Position numbers and translations under genes: made by a program. From Halieaceae bacterium (GTDB lineage Bacteria; Pseudomonadota; Gammaproteobacteria; Pseudomonadales; Halieaceae): 26,638 nt of DNA. This document shows positions 17,569 through 26,576 of this stretch, piece by piece; the first letter of the stretch is position 1, and every line of letters begins with the position of its first letter. The stretch spans positions 7,090 through 33,727 of the forward strand of contig WTHO01000006.1 of NCBI GenBank assembly GCA_011523115.1. Reading direction: 5' to 3'. The notes beneath the pieces were generated by a model, which did no database searches, was not told the DNA's origin, and was given only the letters and a program-made list of their open reading frames with translations.

Positions 17569-19242
17569 ATGAGCGAATCCTTCGCTGAGCTATTTGAAGA
17601 AAGTCTGCAAACCGTTGATATGGAGCCGGGATCGATCGTCACAGGGGTTGTGATCGATATCGATAACGAATGGGTGACCGTTCACGCAGGCCTTAAGTCA
17701 GAAGGGGTGATTCCCCTTGATCAATTTACTAATGCCAATGGCGAGTGCAGTCTCAGCGTTGGCGATGAAGTGCAGGTGGCTCTGGAAACCGTCGAGGACG
17801 GTTTCGGGGAAACCAAATTATCCCGAGAAAAAGCAAAGCGCGCAGAAGCCTGGAAAGGTTTAGAGGCTGCCCATTTGGCCGACGAAGTGGTCATGGGTGT
17901 CATCAACGGCAAGGTGAAGGGCGGCTTCACTGTGGATATCGAGTCGATTCGGGCGTTTCTCCCGGGCTCATTGATTGATGTGCGCCCCATTCGGGAGACA
18001 ACGCATCTAGAGGGTAAGGAGCTCGAATTCAAAGTCATCAAGCTCGATCAAAAGCGCAACAACGTTGTGGTATCGCGCCGAGCGGTGATGGAGTCGGCGA
18101 ACAGCGCCGAGCGAGAGGAGCTGCTGCAAAATCTGCAGGAAGGTCAGTCTGTCAAAGGCGTGGTTAAGAATCTCACTGACTACGGTGCCTTCGTCGACCT
18201 TGGCGGTGTTGACGGTTTGCTGCACATCACGGATATGGCGTGGAAGCGGATCAAGCACCCCAGCGAGATCGTTGAGGTCGGTCAGGAGATGGACGTCAAA
18301 ATCCTCAAGTTTGATCGCGAGCGGAATCGCGTCTCCCTGGGTCTTAAGCAGTTGGGCGAAGATCCCTGGGTACAGATCACCGGGCGCTACCCTGAGGGCA
18401 GCCGGGTCGTGGCGACAGTGACCAACTTAACCGACTACGGCTGCTTCGCAGAGATCGAAGAAGGCGTAGAGGGGTTAGTGCACGTCTCTGAGATGGACTG
18501 GACTAACAAAAATGTTCATCCCTCCAAGATCGTTCAATTGGGCGATGAAGTCGAGGTGATGGTGCTCGATATCGACGAGGAACGTCGACGGATTTCGCTG
18601 GGTATCAAGCAGTGCACGCAGAATCCGTGGGACGCCTTTGCTGGAGACCATGCAAAAGGCGACAAGATCTCAGGTAGCATCAAGTCGATCACTGACTTCG
18701 GCATCTTTATCGGGCTTGAGGGCAACATTGATGGCCTCGTCCACCTGAGCGACATCAGCTGGAACGAGACCGGTGAAGAAGCTGTACGCAACTACAAGAA
18801 AGGCGACGAAATAGAGACCGTCATTCTCTCGATTGATCCAGAGCGAGAGCGCATTTCTCTTGGTATCAAGCAGCTGGAGGAGGACGCCTTTTCACTCTAT
18901 GTGAGCGACAACGACCGCGGAGCGCTGGTGACTGGAACCGTGACTGAAGTGGATGCCAAGGGCGCGACCATCAAGCTGTCCGATGAGGTGGATGGCTATC
19001 TCAAGGCAGCGGATATTAGCGTTGATCGTATAGACGATGCTCGCTCCGCTTTGTCTGTTGGTGATTCAGTCGAAGCAAAGATCATCAATGTGGACAGAAA
19101 GAACCGAGGGCTGGGTCTCTCTATCAAAGCGAAGGATATGGATGACGAGAAGGAGGCGGTCGCCTCCCTGAAAGAGCAGGAAGCTGCGTCGTCCCCCGGC
19201 ACAATTGGTGACCTGATTAAAGCCAAGATGGACGATCAGTAG
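17569..19242 (+). CDS. rpsA: 30S ribosomal protein S1
   Basis: S1 binds mRNA at the 30S subunit and is needed to initiate translation on many messages. The 557-residue length equals that of E. coli S1. Six S1 (OB-fold) repeats are visible; repeats 3-5 show the pattern G-x-V-x-x-x-x-D-[YF]-G-x-F, as in [30 protein letters not shown] and [15 protein letters not shown], followed by DGLLH, EGLVH or DGLVH. The N-terminus [12 protein letters not shown] is the ribosome-docking segment that binds S2. TAGGA lies 8 bases before the ATG. It follows a structured leader and ends in a strong intrinsic terminator. Confidence 0.99.
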   Translation: MSESFAELFEESLQTVDMEPGSIVTGVVIDIDNEWVTVHAGLKSEGVIPLDQFTNANGECSLSVGDEVQVALETVEDGFGETKLSREKAKRAEAWKGLEAAHLADEVVMGVINGKVKGGFTVDIESIRAFLPGSLIDVRPIRETTHLEGKELEFKVIKLDQKRNNVVVSRRAVMESANSAEREELLQNLQEGQSVKGVVKNLTDYGAFVDLGGVDGLLHITDMAWKRIKHPSEIVEVGQEMDVKILKFDRERNRVSLGLKQLGEDPWVQITGRYPEGSRVVATVTNLTDYGCFAEIEEGVEGLVHVSEMDWTNKNVHPSKIVQLGDEVEVMVLDIDEERRRISLGIKQCTQNPWDAFAGDHAKGDKISGSIKSITDFGIFIGLEGNIDGLVHLSDISWNETGEEAVRNYKKGDEIETVILSIDPERERISLGIKQLEEDAFSLYVSDNDRGALVTGTVTEVDAKGATIKLSDEVDGYLKAADISVDRIDDARSALSVGDSVEAKIINVDRKNRGLGLSIKAKDMDDEKEAVASLKEQEAASSPGTIGDLIKAKMDDQ

Positions 19243-19264
19243 AATTGTTTGGCGAAGCACTCGG

Positions 19265-19289
19265 GGCCGGCATTAGCCGGCCTTTTTTT
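19265..19289 (+). terminator. Rho-independent terminator of rpsA
   Basis: A perfect 7-bp stem GGCCGGC / GCCGGCC (19265-19271 with 19276-19282) with an ATTA loop is followed at once by seven T residues (19283-19289), 22 bp after the rpsA stop. It separates rpsA from ihfB. On the opposite strand the hairpin is not followed by T residues, so it is directional. Confidence 0.95.
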
Positions 19290-19312
19290 GTGCTGAAAGG
19301 GTGGGGCCGATA

Positions 19313-19329
19313 CATCAATAAACTTGATG
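19313..19329. repeat. Inverted repeat in the ihfB upstream region, IHF-site-like
   Basis: CATCAA and TTGATG form a perfect 6-bp inverted repeat with a 5-base AT-rich spacer (TAAAC), 69 bp before the ihfB start. It is close to the IHF consensus WATCAANNNNTTR, but has C for the first W and one extra spacer base. E. coli ihfB is autoregulated. This could be an operator, or simply a palindrome. A weak promoter candidate, TTGCCT with GAGAAT at 17 bp spacing, lies just downstream (about 19343-19371). Confidence 0.3.
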
Positions 19330-19397
19330 AAAATGAGTAATTTGCCTTCCGCTCGGGGGTCAGCGAGAATGGGCCTATATTGAATGAGGTTGCCGAT

Positions 19398-19694
19398 ATG
19401 ACGCGGAGTGAGTTGATCGATCTGATGGCTGAGGGTCAAAGCCAGTTGAGTGCCAAGGACGTTGAGTTGGCAGTAAAACTCCTGATCGATCACATGGCTG
19501 AGACGCTGTCCTCGGGGCAGCGCATTGAGATCCGTGGGTTCGGCAGCTTCTCTCTCCATTATCGCGAGCCACGACTGGGGCGTAATCCACGCACCGGTGA
19601 TGCGGTTGATTTGCGCGGTAAACACGTACCGCATTTCAAACCCGGCAAGGAGTTGCGCGAGCGCGTAAATCGGGCGGTTAAGTCCGGCTTCTAG
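19398..19694 (+). CDS. ihfB: Integration host factor subunit beta
   Basis: A 98-residue HU/IHF-family DNA-bending protein; with IhfA it makes IHF, a nucleoid protein binding WATCAANNNNTTR sites. [10 protein letters not shown] matches the IHF-beta N-terminus; [15 protein letters not shown] is the signature, GRNPRTG holds the conserved proline that intercalates at the DNA kink, and [15 protein letters not shown] ends the fold. ATG at 19398 has GAGG eight bases upstream; an in-frame TTG at 19380 would add six non-conserved residues. Two bases separate it from lapA. Confidence 0.97.
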   Translation: MTRSELIDLMAEGQSQLSAKDVELAVKLLIDHMAETLSSGQRIEIRGFGSFSLHYREPRLGRNPRTGDAVDLRGKHVPHFKPGKELRERVNRAVKSGF

Positions 19695-19696
19695 TC

Positions 19697-19993
19697 ATGC
19701 AGTGGCTACGACAGGGGCTGACGCTGCTGCTGGCTATCGGCGCCGTGACTGTCGGCGCGCTATTCTCGTTGCAAAACACTCAGCCGGTACCGCTGGACTT
19801 GATGGTGTTTCAGCTCGCACCGCAGCCCGTGGCAATTTGGGTTCTTTTGGCGTTGGCATTGGGTGTCATGATCGGGCTGCTTGCAGGTGCCTGGCTGTCC
19901 CTTCGCCGGGCAGCGACAATCCGCCAATTGCGTAAACAGAGAGATCGTCTGCTTGCCGCCGCTGAGAAGGGTGCCAACGGTGATTCTGAATAA
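19697..19993 (+). CDS. lapA: Lipopolysaccharide assembly protein LapA (YciS)
   Basis: A 98-residue inner-membrane protein of the LapA/DUF1049 family. It has transmembrane segments at about residues 5-25 and 42-66, the family signature FSLQNTQPVPLDLM between them, and a basic cytoplasmic tail (RKQRDRLLAAAEKG). LapA partners LapB in controlling LPS synthesis through LpxC turnover in enteric bacteria. It starts 2 bp after ihfB with no clear ribosome binding site, so translation is probably coupled. The 3' end overlaps lapB by 14 bp. Confidence 0.93.
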   Translation: MQWLRQGLTLLLAIGAVTVGALFSLQNTQPVPLDLMVFQLAPQPVAIWVLLALALGVMIGLLAGAWLSLRRAATIRQLRKQRDRLLAAAEKGANGDSE

Positions 19994-21176
19994 CGCCCTT
20001 TTGCTCCTGCTCTTGGTGCTAGCCGTCGCGGCGGGATGGACACTAGGACGGAATGGTTTGCGAATGGATATCGCTGACCGTTCACAACTGCCTTCGCAGT
20101 ACTATCGCGGCTTTAACTTTTTGCTGGATGGTGAGGAAGAGGATGCTGTAGACGCGTTTACAGAAGCCCTCGCCGTTAATGAAGAGACCCTTGATACCCA
20201 TATCGCACTCGGGAGCGTGCTTCGAAAGCGCGGCGAAGTCGACAGGGCAATCAGGATCCACCAAAACTTGCTCAAGCGCCCGCAGTTGTCAGCTGTGCAA
20301 TTGCATCAAGTACACCTTGAGTTGGCGAGGGATTTCATCGCGGCTGGGCTCCATGATCGGGCGGAGCAGTTACTGGTGGATTTGGCAGCGCAGTCCACCG
20401 AGTTTATGGCGACAGCGCAAAGACATCTACTTGACGTGTATGAAGCCCAGAGAGATTGGCAGTCTGCCGAAGACATAGCGGCCCAGCTTATCTCCCGTGC
20501 AGATGCGGAAGGGCTGTCGGCGACGGGGCATGGTCAGCCGGTGGAACAACTTCGTTGCCATTATCTGTGCGAGCAAGCAGAGCTTGCGCTCGAGCGCAGC
20601 GAGGATGCCCTCGCGCTGAGTTACTACGAAGAGGCGCTGAGAGATCAGCCACAAGATTTGAGAGCTCATCTGGGAATTGCCCGTTGGCAACTGGCTCAGG
20701 GAGATGCGCCAAGAGCGCTCGAACATTTCGATATCGTGATGGGTAGCGGACGAAGTTGTACACCTGAACTGCTGGAGCTACTTCGAGACATTTGCTCAGC
20801 GCACAGTGACTCGCGCCTCTATCTCTCATCGCTGGAGCGTTACTACGAATTGCAGCATTCGCCGCTTCTGGCGCTGGCGCTAGCTGCTGAGTTGAGCCGG
20901 CTTGAGGGCCGGGAACCCGCTGATGATTTCTTGCGGGGTTCGCTGGAAAAGTATCCTTCTGTATCGATTGCCGCTTCCCTTGCGCTCACCGCACTCCGTG
21001 CGGAATCGACCGGGCCGGAGCTGGAGGTGCTTGAGCGACTCCTCAGCGATGATGAAGGCTATCAGTGTGATCATTGCGGGTTCACGGGCAGGGCTCGGCA
21101 CTGGCGTTGTCCGGGTTGCCGCCATTGGGATTCCATCCACTACCGCGGTGGAGCGCTGGAGCGACTCAATGCCTGA
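19980..21176 (+). CDS. lapB: Lipopolysaccharide assembly protein LapB (YciM), TPR and rubredoxin-type metal site
   Basis: LapB is anchored in the inner membrane and, with the FtsH protease, promotes LpxC degradation to balance LPS and phospholipid synthesis. This 398-residue protein has an N-terminal membrane helix (residues 5-21), followed by tetratricopeptide repeats: [20 protein letters not shown], and [14 protein letters not shown], which is almost identical to E. coli. A C-terminal rubredoxin-like domain has CxxC pairs at Cys363/366 and Cys377/380. All key parts are present. I start at GTG 19980, which begins [15 protein letters not shown] lies about nine bases upstream, and another GTG at 19971 is possible. 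It overlaps both lapA (14 bp) and pyrF (8 bp). Confidence 0.96.
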   Translation: MILNNALLLLLLVLAVAAGWTLGRNGLRMDIADRSQLPSQYYRGFNFLLDGEEEDAVDAFTEALAVNEETLDTHIALGSVLRKRGEVDRAIRIHQNLLKRPQLSAVQLHQVHLELARDFIAAGLHDRAEQLLVDLAAQSTEFMATAQRHLLDVYEAQRDWQSAEDIAAQLISRADAEGLSATGHGQPVEQLRCHYLCEQAELALERSEDALALSYYEEALRDQPQDLRAHLGIARWQLAQGDAPRALEHFDIVMGSGRSCTPELLELLRDICSAHSDSRLYLSSLERYYELQHSPLLALALAAELSRLEGREPADDFLRGSLEKYPSVSIAASLALTALRAESTGPELEVLERLLSDDEGYQCDHCGFTGRARHWRCPGCRHWDSIHYRGGALERLNA

Positions 21177-21867
21177 TCATGGCAGTAAGCTGATTGTCGC
21201 GCTGGACTTCTCTTCTTCGAGTGAAGCGCTCTCGTTGGCGAGCAGATTAGACCCCAGTACCGCTCGTCTGAAAGTGGGGAAGCAGCTGTTCACGGTCGCG
21301 GGCCCCGATGTAGTCCGTGACCTGCAGGAGCGAGGCTTCGACGTTTTCCTCGATCTGAAATTCCACGATATCCCGAATACGGTGGCCCATGCGGTGCGTG
21401 CGGCTGCGGATCTGGGTGTCTGGATGACCAACGTTCATGCATCGGGTGGCTCCCGAATGATGACAGCCGCGCGCGAAGCATTAGTGGACTGCAGCCATCG
21501 GCCCCTTTTGCTCGGTGTGACCGTCCTGACCAGCATGGCCCGGGCGGATCTTGATGAACTCAATTGGGGAGCAGACCCTATTGACAGGGTCTGTGAGTTG
21601 GCGAGGCTCGCCGAGTCTTCCGGTCTGGATGGGGTGGTGTGTTCAGCAGCAGAGGCACAGGTTCTGTCGCAGCGGCATCAGCCAGGATTCCTTATGGTGA
21701 CGCCCGGCATCCGGCAAGCGGGGGATGCGTCAGACGACCAGCGCAGGGTGGTTACGCCGTCAGATGCGGTCGCTGCAGGCGCAACCCACTTGGTGGTGGG
21801 CAGGTCCATCACGGCATCCGACGATCCGGCCGCCACCGTGGCAAATATCCTGGCCTCACTGGTCTGA
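21169..21867 (+). CDS. pyrF: Orotidine 5'-phosphate decarboxylase
   Basis: Makes UMP from OMP, the last step of de novo pyrimidine synthesis. The 232-residue protein has [17 protein letters not shown] and the signature [10 protein letters not shown] (62-71) with catalytic Asp/Lys, then [18 protein letters not shown] and the phosphate-binding [10 protein letters not shown] at 21169 overlaps the end of lapB by 8 bp, with GGAG seven bases upstream. A lapA-lapB-pyrF order is also seen in E. coli. It is the last gene of the ihfB-lapA-lapB-pyrF series. Confidence 0.97.
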   Translation: MPDHGSKLIVALDFSSSSEALSLASRLDPSTARLKVGKQLFTVAGPDVVRDLQERGFDVFLDLKFHDIPNTVAHAVRAAADLGVWMTNVHASGGSRMMTAAREALVDCSHRPLLLGVTVLTSMARADLDELNWGADPIDRVCELARLAESSGLDGVVCSAAEAQVLSQRHQPGFLMVTPGIRQAGDASDDQRRVVTPSDAVAAGATHLVVGRSITASDDPAATVANILASLV

Positions 21868-21978
21868 ATGAGCAGTATGTGGAGTAGCCCGCGCTATCAG
21901 TCCAATCATTTACGGGCATATGGGAGTTTTTGCTCCGCCTGATCTCCAAGTTTACTCAGCGGGCCCCATAGTCGAGTG

Positions 21979-21999
21979 CGCGCCAGCATGGAGGGCGCG
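21979..21999. repeat. Short GC-rich hairpin in the pyrF-comEA gap
   Basis: CGCGCC (21979-21984) and GGCGCG (21994-21999) form a 6-bp stem around a 9-base loop, 25 bp ahead of the comEA-like gene. There is no T tract, so it is not a standard terminator. The rest of 21868-22024 shows no ORF or clear promoter. Its role, if any, is unknown. Confidence 0.35.
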
Positions 22000-22024
22000 A
22001 TAACATGACATATGGAGAGTAATG

Positions 22025-22360
22025 ATGAAGAAGAATCAAAGCACATTCGGCATGGGCGGCATCGCAAAAACGAATGGTTCGGGTTTTCAGGGCCTTAGAA
22101 AGCTCGTTTTGGCGATGGGTGCTGCGCTGCTGGTCAGCATGAATCCATTAGCTTGGGCCGGAGAACCCGTCAATATTAATCTCGCGAGTGCCGAGGCAAT
22201 AGCCGAGGCATTAAGCGGCGTCGGCTTGGCAAAGGCCAATAGGATCGTGGAATATCGAGAGGCTTATGGGCCCTTTGAGCATGTCGATGAGTTAGCCGCT
22301 GTGCGGGGCATTGGGCAAGCTACCGTGGAGAAGAACCGCGATGCCATTCTTTTGCGCTAA
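22025..22360 (+). CDS. comEA: ComEA-like helix-hairpin-helix DNA-binding protein
   Basis: A 111-residue small exported protein. A long charged N-region (about 20 residues) precedes a hydrophobic segment (LVLAMGAALLVSM) ending AWA-GEP, suggesting signal peptide cleavage near residue 46. The mature part is one ComEA helix-hairpin-helix unit: VNINLASAEAIAEALSGVG then LAKANRIVEYREAYGPF and VRGIGQATVEKN. Family members bind DNA in the periplasm, and in competent bacteria ComEA pulls DNA through the outer membrane. Other homologues have no proven role in uptake. Start ATG at 22025 is 7 bases after GGAG; ATG at 22022 is equally possible. It precedes wbpV-like gene as in the Pseudomonas wbp neighbourhood. 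Confidence 0.88.
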   Translation: MKKNQSTFGMGGIAKTNGSGFQGLRKLVLAMGAALLVSMNPLAWAGEPVNINLASAEAIAEALSGVGLAKANRIVEYREAYGPFEHVDELAAVRGIGQATVEKNRDAILLR

Positions 22361-22381
22361 TGGTGGAAGGAGTGCCCGTCG

Positions 22382-23296
22382 TTGTTTCTTTTGACGGGCG
22401 CTAGTGGCTATGTTGGTCGCGCTGTGCAGCAGATGATGGCGCAGCGCGACCATACGCTTTGTGTTGCAGGCCGTTCGCGGCAGATGGGGCAACGAGCCGG
22501 CACGGTCTTTTACGACATAGATCAGAATGGTTTGCCCGGACTAGAGTCTCTGGCCGGGGTGTCGTGTGTGATTCACTGTGCCGGTCTCGCGCATCGACTT
22601 GCCACACCCGATCGATACCAAACCGTCAATGTAGAGGCGCCCGCTCAGCTAGCGGCATTGGCGGCCGCATCGGGTGTTAGGCACTTCATTTTCGTCAGTT
22701 CTCTTAACGTTGTGCCGGTCGACGCCAGCCAGCCCGATCTCGATGCCGCCGGCTATGATGAGCCCGACGAACACTATGCGGCATCGAAGTGGTTGGCAGA
22801 GCAACGACTGCAGGAGACGCTTGCGGGCACGGACTGCGCGTTGACGATCGTCAGGCCTGGTCTCGTCTACGATGTGGAACTGGTGGCGAATCTGGCCTAT
22901 CTGGCTCGCTTGGTCCGCTGGTGTCCTGTTTCACTGCCCGATGTGGGATGTCGCAAAATGATCAGTCGCCGGGATCTGGCCGCGCTGATTGCCTCCTGCG
23001 CCGAGGGAGGCAGTGGCTCTCCCGCAGGGCAGCCTGTGGTCGTGGGTACCGATGGGCAGTGTTATAGCGCAGCGCGCGTGACCAAAGGCATTTCGGGTCG
23101 TGGTCTCGCCTTCGCCATACCTGGGTGGATGTGCCGCATGACGGGCAGGGTGATCGATTTGTGCCGTGGCTTAGACGCAGGCGCGACATGGCGGGCGATA
23201 TCTCATCACTATTGGTGTGGGCCGGCCCCCGCAGTGAGGGGCTGGCAGGCAGAGTTGACGTTAGAGTCGTGCAGAGCGGGTGTGACGAGACGATGA
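22382..23296 (+). CDS. NAD-dependent epimerase/dehydratase, probable UDP-4-keto-6-deoxy-HexNAc 4-reductase (WbpV/WbpK-like)
   Basis: An extended SDR of 304 residues. TGASGYVG at 5-12 is the NAD-binding motif, SS at 106-107 and YAASK at 132-136 (Tyr132, Lys136) are catalytic, and RPGLVYD follows. Placement beside WbpL- and WbpM-like genes suggests it reduces the 4-keto intermediate made by the WbpM-like dehydratase to UDP-QuiNAc (WbpV) or UDP-FucNAc (WbpK). I cannot tell which from sequence. The start must be the TTG at 22382: the in-frame stop of comEA is 21 bp upstream and no ATG or GTG lies between; GGAG sits 9 bases ahead. The gene overlaps the next by 4 bp (ATGA). Confidence 0.85.
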   Translation: MFLLTGASGYVGRAVQQMMAQRDHTLCVAGRSRQMGQRAGTVFYDIDQNGLPGLESLAGVSCVIHCAGLAHRLATPDRYQTVNVEAPAQLAALAAASGVRHFIFVSSLNVVPVDASQPDLDAAGYDEPDEHYAASKWLAEQRLQETLAGTDCALTIVRPGLVYDVELVANLAYLARLVRWCPVSLPDVGCRKMISRRDLAALIASCAEGGSGSPAGQPVVVGTDGQCYSAARVTKGISGRGLAFAIPGWMCRMTGRVIDLCRGLDAGATWRAISHHYWCGPAPAVRGWQAELTLESCRAGVTRR

Positions 23297-24261
23297 TGCT
23301 ACTCTTGGCAGCGCTTTTCGTTGCGGCAGCACTGGGGCTGAGGCTGTTTCTCGCTGTCGCACCCTCGCTTGGACTGGTCGACCACCCTAACGCCCGCAGT
23401 CTGCATGACGTGCCGACCGCAGTGGGCGGGGGTGCAGTACCTATGGTACTGCTGTCGCTGGTAGTCGTCCTGCTGGGTCAGCTGCCCTATGCTGGCTGGA
23501 TAGGTTTTGTGATGATGAGTCTGGTCGTGATTGGGTTGCTGGATGATTGGCGCGGTATCCCGAGCAGTATTCGCCTCATCTGCTATGTGGGCGCGTCCAT
23601 GGCGCTGGCGGCATCGTTGCCACCAGCACAGCTGGGCGGTGCAGTTGGAATTTTTGCCCTCAGCCTCGCGATTGCCTGGTGCATCAATCTCGTCAACTTT
23701 ATGGATGGTATCGATGGATTGGTAGTCGTGCAGGCACTGTGCCTTGCGGTCGGTGTGGGTATTATCGGCGCCGTTCGCTTGACCTCGGCAGATACCGGGC
23801 CTTTGGTCTTACTGTGCTCTGCGCTGGTCGCCTGTTTGGCGCCGCTGCTGTGGTTTAACTGGCCGCCAGCGAAATTATTCATGGGTGATGCCGGCGCGGT
23901 GCCACTGGGGTTTTTTATTGCTTTGCTGGGACTGTTGGCGGTGACACTCGACACCGTGATGGGCTGGGTTTGGCTGGTGCTCATGATGCCATTTCTGATC
24001 GACACATCAGTCACACTGTGTCTACGCGTTGCTGCGGGTCATGCGCCGCACGTAGCCCATCGGGACCACGCTTACCAGCGTCTGGCGCTGAGGGCAGGAA
24101 ATCCCCTGCCTGTGACGCTGGGTTTGCTGGCGTTGCAAGCGGTTTGGCAGTTTCCACTCGCGGTGACGGTTAGCACTGAGACACTATTCCCACCGCTTGT
24201 GGTACTTTTATCCACCATTCCAGCCTTGCTGTTGGTGGTGTACGCTCGTCGCAAGGCTTAG
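23293..24261 (+). CDS. wbpL: Undecaprenyl-phosphate sugar-1-phosphate transferase (WbpL/WecA, GT4 polyprenyl family)
   Basis: A 322-residue polytopic protein with about ten hydrophobic segments. It transfers a HexNAc-1-phosphate from UDP-sugar to undecaprenyl phosphate, starting O-antigen or other glycan units at the inner membrane. Motifs typical of the family are DHPNARSLHDVPT (30-42), LLDDWRGIPS with the DD pair at 84-85, NFMDGIDG (135-142), LFMGDAG (195-201) and HRDHAYQRL (256-264). The size and the RSLH-type N-terminal motif, together with neighbouring wbpV- and wbpM-like genes, favour WbpL over WecA. ATG at 23293 shares bases with the preceding stop; an ATG follows immediately at 23296. 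Confidence 0.9.
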   Translation: MMLLLAALFVAAALGLRLFLAVAPSLGLVDHPNARSLHDVPTAVGGGAVPMVLLSLVVVLLGQLPYAGWIGFVMMSLVVIGLLDDWRGIPSSIRLICYVGASMALAASLPPAQLGGAVGIFALSLAIAWCINLVNFMDGIDGLVVVQALCLAVGVGIIGAVRLTSADTGPLVLLCSALVACLAPLLWFNWPPAKLFMGDAGAVPLGFFIALLGLLAVTLDTVMGWVWLVLMMPFLIDTSVTLCLRVAAGHAPHVAHRDHAYQRLALRAGNPLPVTLGLLALQAVWQFPLAVTVSTETLFPPLVVLLSTIPALLLVVYARRKA

Positions 24262-24321
24262 ACTACCCCAACGCAAGTTACCCACACTCAATCCGCTCAA
24301 TCTGGCGTGGTAGAAGTACTT

Positions 24322-26373
24322 ATGGTGAAAAAGATGGCGTCCCGAATGCGCGCGCAAATGCGCCATTCTTTTTCTACCGCGGTTTGGGCGTTTGCGCGAC
24401 GGGCCTTTCCTCCATCGTTCAGGCTGTCAGGCTGGTTGTTGCTCGACCTCGTCGTCGTGCTGGGCTCGCTTTACGGTGCCATCGTAATCGGTTCGGAATC
24501 CGGCACAGCCGCATTGTCGGCGTTGTCACCTATGACTGTGGCGATACTACTGATTGGCACAGCGGTGATTTTTTCATCCCAGGGGCTGTATCGATCGGTC
24601 ATCCGTTACATGGGCCAACAGGCGGTGTGGGATCTGGTCAAAGCCGTCTCGCTCTCGACCATGACTCTGGGCGCAGCCATTTTCTTTACCAAGACGAATC
24701 TCTCCGGGACCGCTGCTCTGGTGTTCTGGCTCTTACTGCTCGTTGGTGTGGGTGGACTCAGGTTAATCTCGAGAGCTTGGCATCAGGCCAGCCTGCACGC
24801 CGATGCGCGAAGGGTCATTATTTATGGAGCGGGAGATTCGGGGCGCCAGTTACTCAACGCGCTCAACCATGCAACTGATTATCGTGTTGTGGCTTTTATC
24901 GATGACAATCCCGACCTGCATGAGACGGTGATCAACGGAAGACCCGTACTGGGCACCGAAGAGATCTCCGGCCTTGTGGAGGAGCACGCAGTGCGTCAGG
25001 TGCTACTAGCGATTCCATCCGCGTCGCAGGAGCGGCGACGCGCAATCATTAATTCCCTGGAAGGTCTCCCGGTCAGAGTTCGCACTATCCCGAAAATCAG
25101 TGAGCTGGTATCCGGTAGCGCGATCATCAATCAGATTCAGGACGTGGACCTCGATGATCTTCTGGGTAGAGAACCGGTGCCCCCTCATCCCGAACTGATG
25201 GACCGATGCATCACCGACAAAGTGGTGATGGTGACGGGCGCAGGCGGCAGTATTGGCGCAGAGCTCTGCCGGCAGATTTTGGCGTCCTCTCCCAAAGAGC
25301 TGATCCTTTTGGACATCTCTGAGTTTGCGCTTTACCACGTGGACCGGGAGATCAAAAGTTTGTGTCAGCGTCAGGGTCTGCGATTCCCTGTTGTGACGCT
25401 CCTTGGCAGCGTTCGGGACGAGCAACGTCTGGAGTCTATCTTCCGCACTTTTTCCGTAGATACGGTCTATCACGCCGCGGCGTACAAGCATGTACCGATG
25501 GTGGAATACAACGTATCCGAGGGCGTAGCCAATAACGTGCACGGCACCTGGAGCGCAGCATGGGCGGCTCACCGTGCAGGTGTCGATACCTTTGTGCTGG
25601 TCTCAACCGATAAGGCAGTGCGGCCGACCAATATCATGGGCGCCTCAAAACGCTTTGCAGAGTTGATCCTGCAGGGCCTTTCGCAGATCGAGACCGAGAC
25701 CCGGTTCTGTATTGTGCGCTTCGGCAATGTACTGGGATCGTCAGGTTCAGTTGTGCCTTTGTTCCGAGAGCAAATCAGCACGGGTGGCCCGGTCACGGTT
25801 ACGCATCCTGAAGTCTCCCGGTACTTTATGAGTATCCGTGAAGCCGCTCAATTGGTGCTGCAGGCTGGCGCCCTGGGCACTGGTGGAGATGTGTTCGTGC
25901 TGGACATGGGTGAACCGGTAAGAATCGTTGAGCTGGCGGAGCGCATGATTCGGCTGAGTGGCTACGACACCGAGCAAGATAATGTGTTCGGTGAGCATGT
26001 CGAGGTGGAGTACATTGGTTTGCGTCCCGGTGAGAAACTTCACGAAGAGTTGCTGCTGGGGACTTCGGTGACAGGTACGGGCCATCCGATGATCATGCGC
26101 GCCGAGGAGGATTCCTTTGACTTCGATTTTATCGAGGATGCGGCCCACCGCTTGCTGAGGGCCTGCGCTGAAATGGACCTCAATGACGTCACTGCCATTT
26201 TGACCGAGCATGTTATCGGCTTCTCTGGACACGAGCCGCGACACGATTACGTTTGGGTCAAGCAAGGACGGGTAGGTAAAAGGGCGCGCAAGCCAGTCGA
26301 TGCCGAGAACGTTACCCCAATCCGCCCGGAACTGGTTGGGCCTCGCCAGAGCACCGGGCTACCGAAGGACTGA
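24322..26373 (+). CDS. wbpM: UDP-GlcNAc 4,6-dehydratase, membrane-bound WbpM/CapD family
   Basis: Converts UDP-GlcNAc to UDP-4-keto-6-deoxy-GlcNAc, the precursor of QuiNAc or FucNAc. The 683-residue protein has four N-terminal transmembrane segments (about residues 35-150), a CoA-binding-like Rossmann domain with IIYGAGDSG, and a catalytic extended SDR domain with VTGAGGSIG (304-312), AAAYKHVPMVEYN, and STDKAVRPTNIMGASK (428-443). The normal SDR Tyr is Met439, with Lys443, the hallmark of this family. Length is close to WbpM (about 665). A GTG at 24307 and ATG at 24334 are alternative starts; the chosen ATG has AGAAG five bases upstream. A 45-60 bp gap follows wbpL. Confidence 0.93.
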   Translation: MVKKMASRMRAQMRHSFSTAVWAFARRAFPPSFRLSGWLLLDLVVVLGSLYGAIVIGSESGTAALSALSPMTVAILLIGTAVIFSSQGLYRSVIRYMGQQAVWDLVKAVSLSTMTLGAAIFFTKTNLSGTAALVFWLLLLVGVGGLRLISRAWHQASLHADARRVIIYGAGDSGRQLLNALNHATDYRVVAFIDDNPDLHETVINGRPVLGTEEISGLVEEHAVRQVLLAIPSASQERRRAIINSLEGLPVRVRTIPKISELVSGSAIINQIQDVDLDDLLGREPVPPHPELMDRCITDKVVMVTGAGGSIGAELCRQILASSPKELILLDISEFALYHVDREIKSLCQRQGLRFPVVTLLGSVRDEQRLESIFRTFSVDTVYHAAAYKHVPMVEYNVSEGVANNVHGTWSAAWAAHRAGVDTFVLVSTDKAVRPTNIMGASKRFAELILQGLSQIETETRFCIVRFGNVLGSSGSVVPLFREQISTGGPVTVTHPEVSRYFMSIREAAQLVLQAGALGTGGDVFVLDMGEPVRIVELAERMIRLSGYDTEQDNVFGEHVEVEYIGLRPGEKLHEELLLGTSVTGTGHPMIMRAEEDSFDFDFIEDAAHRLLRACAEMDLNDVTAILTEHVIGFSGHEPRHDYVWVKQGRVGKRARKPVDAENVTPIRPELVGPRQSTGLPKD

Positions 26374-26576
26374 CTGCGTCGGTCATTGGCATCTCTGCCC
26401 GTGCCCATCTTCCAGAGCTGACTCACGCCGATGGCAACGAGGATGCCTGTTGCTATGGGTGGAACCCGCATTATCCAAGCGGCGAATGCCCTCTATTAGC
26501 CCCAGTCGTTGCCCCTGATACGGCGCTCTTGTAGGGTCCACTTTCACCTTGATACGAGACCGCGCCGGGGCACCCT
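26374..26576. other. Intergenic gap between wbpM and the right-edge gene
   Basis: No convincing gene or terminator is seen. On the minus strand, from an ATG at about 26471, a short stretch reads MRVPPIATGILVAIGVSQLW, which resembles the N-terminal membrane segment of isoprenylcysteine methyltransferase-like proteins. The frame continues antisense into wbpM without further similarity. It could be a remnant of a lost gene or chance. Confidence in a real product is low. Confidence 0.2.
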
